From JANRKN01 sp033763435 (GTDB lineage: Bacteria; Planctomycetota; Phycisphaerae; Phycisphaerales; UBA1924): DNA of 17,565 nucleotides. The DNA lies in contig JANRKN010000010.1 of assembly GCA_033763435.1 (NCBI GenBank), positions 1 to 17,565 of the forward strand, written 5' to 3'. Below the pieces are notes generated by a model that searched no databases, was not told the DNA's origin, and saw only the letters and a program-made list of their open reading frames with translations. The stretch's first letter is position 1. Every line of letters begins with the position of its first letter. Position numbers and translations under genes: made by a program. Of the stretch, positions 14,131 through 17,565 are shown in pieces.

Positions 14131-14186
14131 TTGGCGGGGTGGGGTTGGTGGGGTGGGGTTGGTGGGGTGGGGTTGGCGGGATGGGG
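14131..14186 (+). repeat. Four tandem 14-bp G-rich units before tssK
   Basis: TTGGYGGGRTGGGG is repeated four times without interruption (units start 14131, 14145, 14159, 14173; the middle two are identical), plus a partial TTGG. It fills the gap between the preceding gene and tssK and ends about 30 bp before the tssK ATG. Confidence 0.9.
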
Positions 14187-14217
14187 TTGGATCGGTCGGG
14201 AACGAAGGGAGCGGTGA

Positions 14218-15645
14218 ATGGCGTCGGGCGCGCAGATGCACTGGCACGAGGGGCTCTTTCTTCAGCCTCATCACCTTCAGCAGCTTCAACGTCAGCAGCT
14301 CGAGCTGCTCGCGGTCGAGCGTCGGCTGAGCTGGCCCTACGCCTACGGCGTGGTGGAGCAGAAGCTCACCCCCGACGCGCTGGACAACATGCAGGTGCGC
14401 TTTGATCGCCTCCGCGCGATCATGCCCAGCGGCCTGGAGGTCGACTTCCCCAACAACGCCGACCTGCCCGCGCTCGATATCAAGCGCGTCTTTGCCTCGG
14501 GCGCCGGCGGCGCGGGCACGTTCACGGTGTATCTGGGCATCCCGCTCTATCAGCCCCAGCGCGCGAACACCATCGAGCAGGCCTCGGGCGATGACACCCG
14601 CATCAAGCGCCTGTATCGCCTCGCCGAGACGCAGGTTCCGGATGAGAACACCGGCGAGAACGCCCAGCCCGTGCGCGTGCGGCGCCTCAACGCCCGGCTC
14701 CTCACCGACGGCGACGACACCACTGACCTCGAGCTGCTGCCGCTGATGAAAATCGGGCACGGCACGGGCGAAGAGAGCGGCCTGCCGCGCCAGGACCCGC
14801 GGTTCATCCCGCCGTGCTTTGTCATCGGCGGCTCGACGCCCCTGCGGAACATGATCCGCGACCTCGCGAACCAGATCGAAGCGACGCGCAAGGACCTCGC
14901 CTCGCAGCTCGGGCGCGGTTTCTCGATCGAGAACATGAAGGGCCTGCAGTTCGAGCAGCTCCTCCGCCTGCGCACGCTCAACCGCTACGCGGCGCGGCTC
15001 CCCGCGCTCGCGCTCGCCAGCGGCGCGGCGATGGGCGGCGCGACGGATCGCGCGGCCAACTTCGCGTCCGGCGGCGGGATCTCGCCCTTCACGATGTATT
15101 TGGAGCTGCGCGAGATGCTCGCGGAGCTCGCGGGCCTCTATCCCGATCGCGATCCGTTTGATGCGCCCCGCTACGACCACGACAAGCCGGGCGTCTGCTT
15201 TGCCGAGCTTGATCAGCGCATCCGCCAGCTGCTCCGCGGCGCGGTGCAGAAGCGCTATCTCGAGATCAAGTTCGTCAAGGACGGCGGGTTCCTGCAGGCG
15301 GCGCTCACGGAAGAGCACGTCACGCAGCCCAACGACTATTTCCTCGCGTTCAAGACGCGCGAGGACGCGTCGCGCCTGAGCAAGCTCGTTGAGGATGCGG
15401 ACAAGTTCAAGCTGATGCCCAAGAGCATGGTGCGGCTGAATATCTTCGGCGTGAAGCTTGAAGAGGAGCGCCATCCGCCGCTGGAGCTGCCCTCGCAGGT
15501 GGGGCTGCACTACTTCCGCTGTAACCGCGCCGAGAGCGCGCGGATGTGGGAGAAAGTGGTGGGCGAGCGGGCGCTGTCGATCCGCTGGCCTGAGGTTGAG
15601 AATGTCGACCTGGGCGAGGTGACGCTGTACATGACGGTGCCGTGA
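14218..15645 (+). CDS. tssK: Type VI secretion baseplate protein TssK
   Basis: 475 residues, a little longer than the typical 440-450. ATG 14218 is preceded by GAAGGGAG at about 8 bases. The N-terminus MHWHEGLFLQPHHLQQLQRQ (7-26) is the hallmark of TssK/ImpJ/VasE, followed by the shell-domain strands ('YAYGVVEQKL', 'ALDNMQVRFDRLRAIMPSGL'). A helical middle follows (about 215-340), then the C-terminal head domain (about 345-475, 'AVQKRYLEIKF', 'YFLAFKTRED', 'VGLHYFRCNRAESARMWEKV'). TssK trimers link the cytosolic baseplate wedges to the TssJLM membrane complex through TssL and TssM. The order tssK-tssL-tssM seen here is the common T6SS order. An Ala/Gly-rich stretch at about 260-280 is a possible loop expansion. 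Confidence 0.93.
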   Translation: MASGAQMHWHEGLFLQPHHLQQLQRQQLELLAVERRLSWPYAYGVVEQKLTPDALDNMQVRFDRLRAIMPSGLEVDFPNNADLPALDIKRVFASGAGGAGTFTVYLGIPLYQPQRANTIEQASGDDTRIKRLYRLAETQVPDENTGENAQPVRVRRLNARLLTDGDDTTDLELLPLMKIGHGTGEESGLPRQDPRFIPPCFVIGGSTPLRNMIRDLANQIEATRKDLASQLGRGFSIENMKGLQFEQLLRLRTLNRYAARLPALALASGAAMGGATDRAANFASGGGISPFTMYLELREMLAELAGLYPDRDPFDAPRYDHDKPGVCFAELDQRIRQLLRGAVQKRYLEIKFVKDGGFLQAALTEEHVTQPNDYFLAFKTREDASRLSKLVEDADKFKLMPKSMVRLNIFGVKLEEERHPPLELPSQVGLHYFRCNRAESARMWEKVVGERALSIRWPEVENVDLGEVTLYMTVP

Positions 15646-15730
15646 ATGGGGAGGCGAATCGCGAATCGGGAAGAACGTGCGGGCGCAGCGATTCCCGTCC
15701 GGTGCTCCCGGAATGCCGAGTGCCTTGATT

Positions 15731-15757
15731 GGTCTGATGCCTTGGGTCTGATGCCTT
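15731..15757 (+). repeat. Direct 14-bp repeat in the tssK-tssL gap
   Basis: GGTCTGATGCCTT occurs at 15731-15743 and 15745-15757 (period 14), with decayed units on each side (TGCCTTGATT before, AGTCTGAAAGG after). It ends about 20 bp before the tssL ATG. Unlike the other T6SS gaps it is not G-rich. The first part of this gap (about 15650-15670) holds the GCGAATCGCGAATCG repeat. Confidence 0.75.
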
Positions 15758-15777
15758 CAGTCTGAAAGGTTTCTCGA

Positions 15778-16479
15778 ATGACGCTTCTTGAACTGTGTGA
15801 GCCAGCGTTCCAGTGGGTGTGCCGGCTGAATCGGCTGGCGCGCCGCGGGGGAACGATGTCGGAGGGGCAGATCCGCGCGGAGATCAAGGGGTTGTTCACG
15901 GACATGAAGGCGCGGAGCGAGCGGGAGATGAGCAGCTCGCCGGGGATTGTGCAGCAGTTCGAGAAGATCGAGCTTCCGCTGATCTTCTTCATCGACTTCA
16001 TGGTGCGTGAGAGCCGGATGCCCGGGGCGTCGAGCTTCCGGGGTCTGGCGGCCGAGCGCAAGGAGCTGGCGGGGGACGAGAAGTTCTTTGACCTGCTCGA
16101 GGAGACGCTGCGCGAGCCGGGCGATGCGGCCAACGCGCGCCTGGCGGTGTTCTACGTGTGCATCGGGCTGGGCTTCACGGGCTTTTACATGGGGCAGCCG
16201 GAGTATCTGCGTCGGAAGATGGGCGAGATCGCGGCGCGGTTGCGCGGGCTGATCGAGGCCGACCAGGCGACGCGCATCTGCCCCGACGCGTACGACAACG
16301 TGGACACGCGCGTGCTGACGCAGCCGCCGGGCCGGAGCTTGGTGGGCATGACGATCGTGCTCGTGGGCCTGGCGATCACGGTCGTCGTGGGCTACTTCCA
16401 GCTCTTCCTGAGCACGCAGCGGGACCTGGCGAAGATGCTCGACGCGATCGCCGAGTCGCCCGCGCACGTGGGGAAGTGA
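15778..16479 (+). CDS. tssL: Type VI secretion membrane-complex protein TssL (DotU/IcmH family)
   Basis: 233 residues from ATG 15778, with a weak AAAGG upstream. The start 'LLELCEPAFQWVCRLNRL' (3-20), 'LPLIFFIDFMVRESRM' (about 66-81), 'FFDLLEETLREPG' and 'LAVFYVCIGLGFTGFYMG' (122-139) are the standard signatures of DotU/TssL cytoplasmic domains. A single transmembrane helix lies near the C-terminus (about 188-210, SLVGMTIVLVGLAITVVVGYF), with about 20 residues beyond. TssL is a tail-anchored inner-membrane protein that joins TssM in the membrane complex and docks TssK. There is no C-terminal peptidoglycan-binding (OmpA-like) extension, so anchoring to the wall must come from another component, not visible here. 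Confidence 0.93.
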   Translation: MTLLELCEPAFQWVCRLNRLARRGGTMSEGQIRAEIKGLFTDMKARSEREMSSSPGIVQQFEKIELPLIFFIDFMVRESRMPGASSFRGLAAERKELAGDEKFFDLLEETLREPGDAANARLAVFYVCIGLGFTGFYMGQPEYLRRKMGEIAARLRGLIEADQATRICPDAYDNVDTRVLTQPPGRSLVGMTIVLVGLAITVVVGYFQLFLSTQRDLAKMLDAIAESPAHVGK

Positions 16480-16524
16480 GCGCGCGAATGGCGAGTCGCG
16501 AATCGTGAGTCGGGGAAAGGCAAC

Positions 16525-16575
16525 GTGGTGGGGATGGTGGGGCGGGTGGGGATGGTGGGGAGTGGTGGGGGCGGT
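16525..16575 (+). repeat. G-rich direct repeats before tssM
   Basis: GTGGGGATGGTGGGG occurs at 16528-16542 and again at 16546-16560 (period 18), followed by AGTGGTGGGGGCGG. The tract fills most of the tssL-tssM gap; a normal GGAG ribosome site follows at 16583-16586. Confidence 0.85.
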
Positions 16576-16594
16576 TTGAACTGGAGACGCATCG

Positions 16595-17565
16595 ATGTTT
16601 GACAATCTTCCCGCGCCTCTGAAGATGGGCCTGATGGTGATCTCGGCCGGCGGGCTGCTTGGCGTGGTGTATCTGTTCGTCAAGGACCCGACGCTGCTGA
16701 TGTGGATCGGCGGCGGCATCGCGATCATCATGATCCTGCTCTTCCTCTACCGCCTGATTCTCGCCTGGCGCGACAAGGCCAAGGGCAGCCCGTTCGCCAA
16801 GCTGATCGCGGGCTCGGCCTCGGGCGGCGCGGGCGCGGCGATGGACCCGGCCAAGAAGGCGCGGATGGACGACCTCCGCAAGAAGTTCGAGGAGGGCGTC
16901 ACGACCTTCCGCGCGGCGGGCAAGGACCTGTACGCGCTGCCGTGGTATCTGCTCGTGGGCCCCTCGGGCTCGGGCAAGACGGAAATGCTCCGGCACTCGA
17001 ACATCGGCTTCCCGCCCGGGCTGCAGGACTGTCTGCAGGGCGCGGGCGGCACGGTGAACATGCACTGGTGGTTCACGAACCATGCCGTGGTGCTCGACAC
17101 CGCCGGGCGCATGTTCATGGAAGAGGTCGATCAGTCTCAGAACTCCGAGTGGAAGGAGTTCCTGAAGATGATGCGCCAGGCCCGCGGCAACTGCCCGGTC
17201 AACGGCATGCTGCTGGTCATCGGCATCGACTCGCTGATCAAGGACAGCGCCGAGCAGATCGAGCAGAAGGCCGGCAAGATCGCGCGCCAGCTCGACGGCA
17301 TCCAGCGCATCCTCGATGTGCGCTTCCCGGTCTACGTCGTCGTCACCAAGTGCGACCTGATCCCCGGCTTCCGCGAGTTCTTCGACAACATCGACGACCC
17401 GCAGCTCCAGCACCAGATCCTCGGCTGGAGCAACCCCAACAACCTCGACAACACCTTCAACCCCGACGAGGTCGACAAGTATCTGGCGAGCGTCCGCGAC
17501 CGCCTCCAGAAGCGCCGGCTGAGCCACCTGCTCGACCCGGTGCACACGGAAGACCCGCAGGCGCG
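16595..17565 (+). CDS. tssM: Type VI secretion membrane-complex protein TssM (IcmF), N-terminal part
   Basis: The frame opens at ATG 16595 (GGAG, 8 bases upstream) and runs off the right edge, so only the first 323 residues of a protein usually over 1000 long are present. Two membrane segments come first (about 12-29 and 34-57), then a cytosolic NTPase-like domain with Walker A GPSGSGKT (122-129), a switch-like DTAG (168-171) and TKCD (251-254) for guanine/adenine recognition. This is the IcmF/TssM arrangement: TssM spans the inner membrane and its periplasmic part reaches the outer membrane lipoprotein TssJ. The intact Walker A suggests nucleotide binding, which is variable in the family. 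The third membrane segment and periplasmic domain lie beyond the window. Confidence 0.93.
   Translation, partial: MFDNLPAPLKMGLMVISAGGLLGVVYLFVKDPTLLMWIGGGIAIIMILLFLYRLILAWRDKAKGSPFAKLIAGSASGGAGAAMDPAKKARMDDLRKKFEEGVTTFRAAGKDLYALPWYLLVGPSGSGKTEMLRHSNIGFPPGLQDCLQGAGGTVNMHWWFTNHAVVLDTAGRMFMEEVDQSQNSEWKEFLKMMRQARGNCPVNGMLLVIGIDSLIKDSAEQIEQKAGKIARQLDGIQRILDVRFPVYVVVTKCDLIPGFREFFDNIDDPQLQHQILGWSNPNNLDNTFNPDEVDKYLASVRDRLQKRRLSHLLDPVHTEDPQA

Noticed and set aside
14104..15510. Minus-strand 468-codon frame opposite tssK
   Set aside because: Arg/Leu/Glu-rich composition without domain; tssK signatures are clear on the plus strand. The same applies to the minus-strand frame at 16376-17545 opposite tssM and tssL.
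1..17565. CRISPR array, tRNA/rRNA genes, insertion sequences
   Set aside because: No regularly spaced repeat-spacer units, no tRNA-like cloverleaf or rRNA sequence and no transposase-like frame were recognised; the tandem repeats found have no spacers of uniform length.

Overview
The window is GC-rich and most likely comes from a planctomycete of the Phycisphaerae/Phycisphaerales group. The strongest pointer is a secreted sugar-dehydrogenase-like protein ending in Cys-rich 'DCNNNGLPDLCE' segments and two 'ADFDGSGF-DSDDF' repeats, a C-terminal tail I associate with that lineage. This is inference from sequence style, not a database match. Long open frames opposite real genes are shadows of the GC-rich code and are not annotated.

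Left part (1-2643): the end of a probable glycosyltransferase, a lipoprotein-type S9 prolyl-oligopeptidase-family peptidase with a complete Ser/Asp/His triad, and a 333-bp convergent gap with three modular hairpins (REP-like) and a terminator for the next gene. Minus-strand block (2644-8647): read from the right, parB, a GH24/T4-type lysozyme without a signal peptide, crcB (overlapping the lysozyme by 4 bp), and a large exported metzincin-type zinc metalloprotease.

Middle plus-strand part (8648-12279): a Nudix hydrolase, a soluble NtrB-like histidine kinase and the sugar-dehydrogenase-like protein. The Nudix and kinase genes each carry, inside the reading frame, a perfect parS palindrome (TGTTCCACGTGGAACA), 0.6 and 1.7 kb from parB. 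With parB these form most of a chromosome-partition locus, although parA is not in the window. A small lipoprotein of unknown function follows on the minus strand.

Right part (13081-17565): a type VI secretion segment on the plus strand: an unrecognised protein, tssK (baseplate), tssL/dotU and the start of tssM/icmF (membrane complex). The tss genes are spaced by 115-132 bp. Three of the four gaps before these genes carry G-rich direct or tandem repeats on the coding strand; the tssK-tssL gap carries a different 14-bp direct repeat. C-rich, hexameric and 'GCGAATCG'-like repeats occupy other intergenic regions.

The most interesting points are the parS sites embedded in coding sequence, the G-rich repeat leaders of the secretion genes, the unexported lysozyme as a possible secretion-system effector, the unknown protein at the head of the T6SS segment, and the REP-like hairpin cluster.
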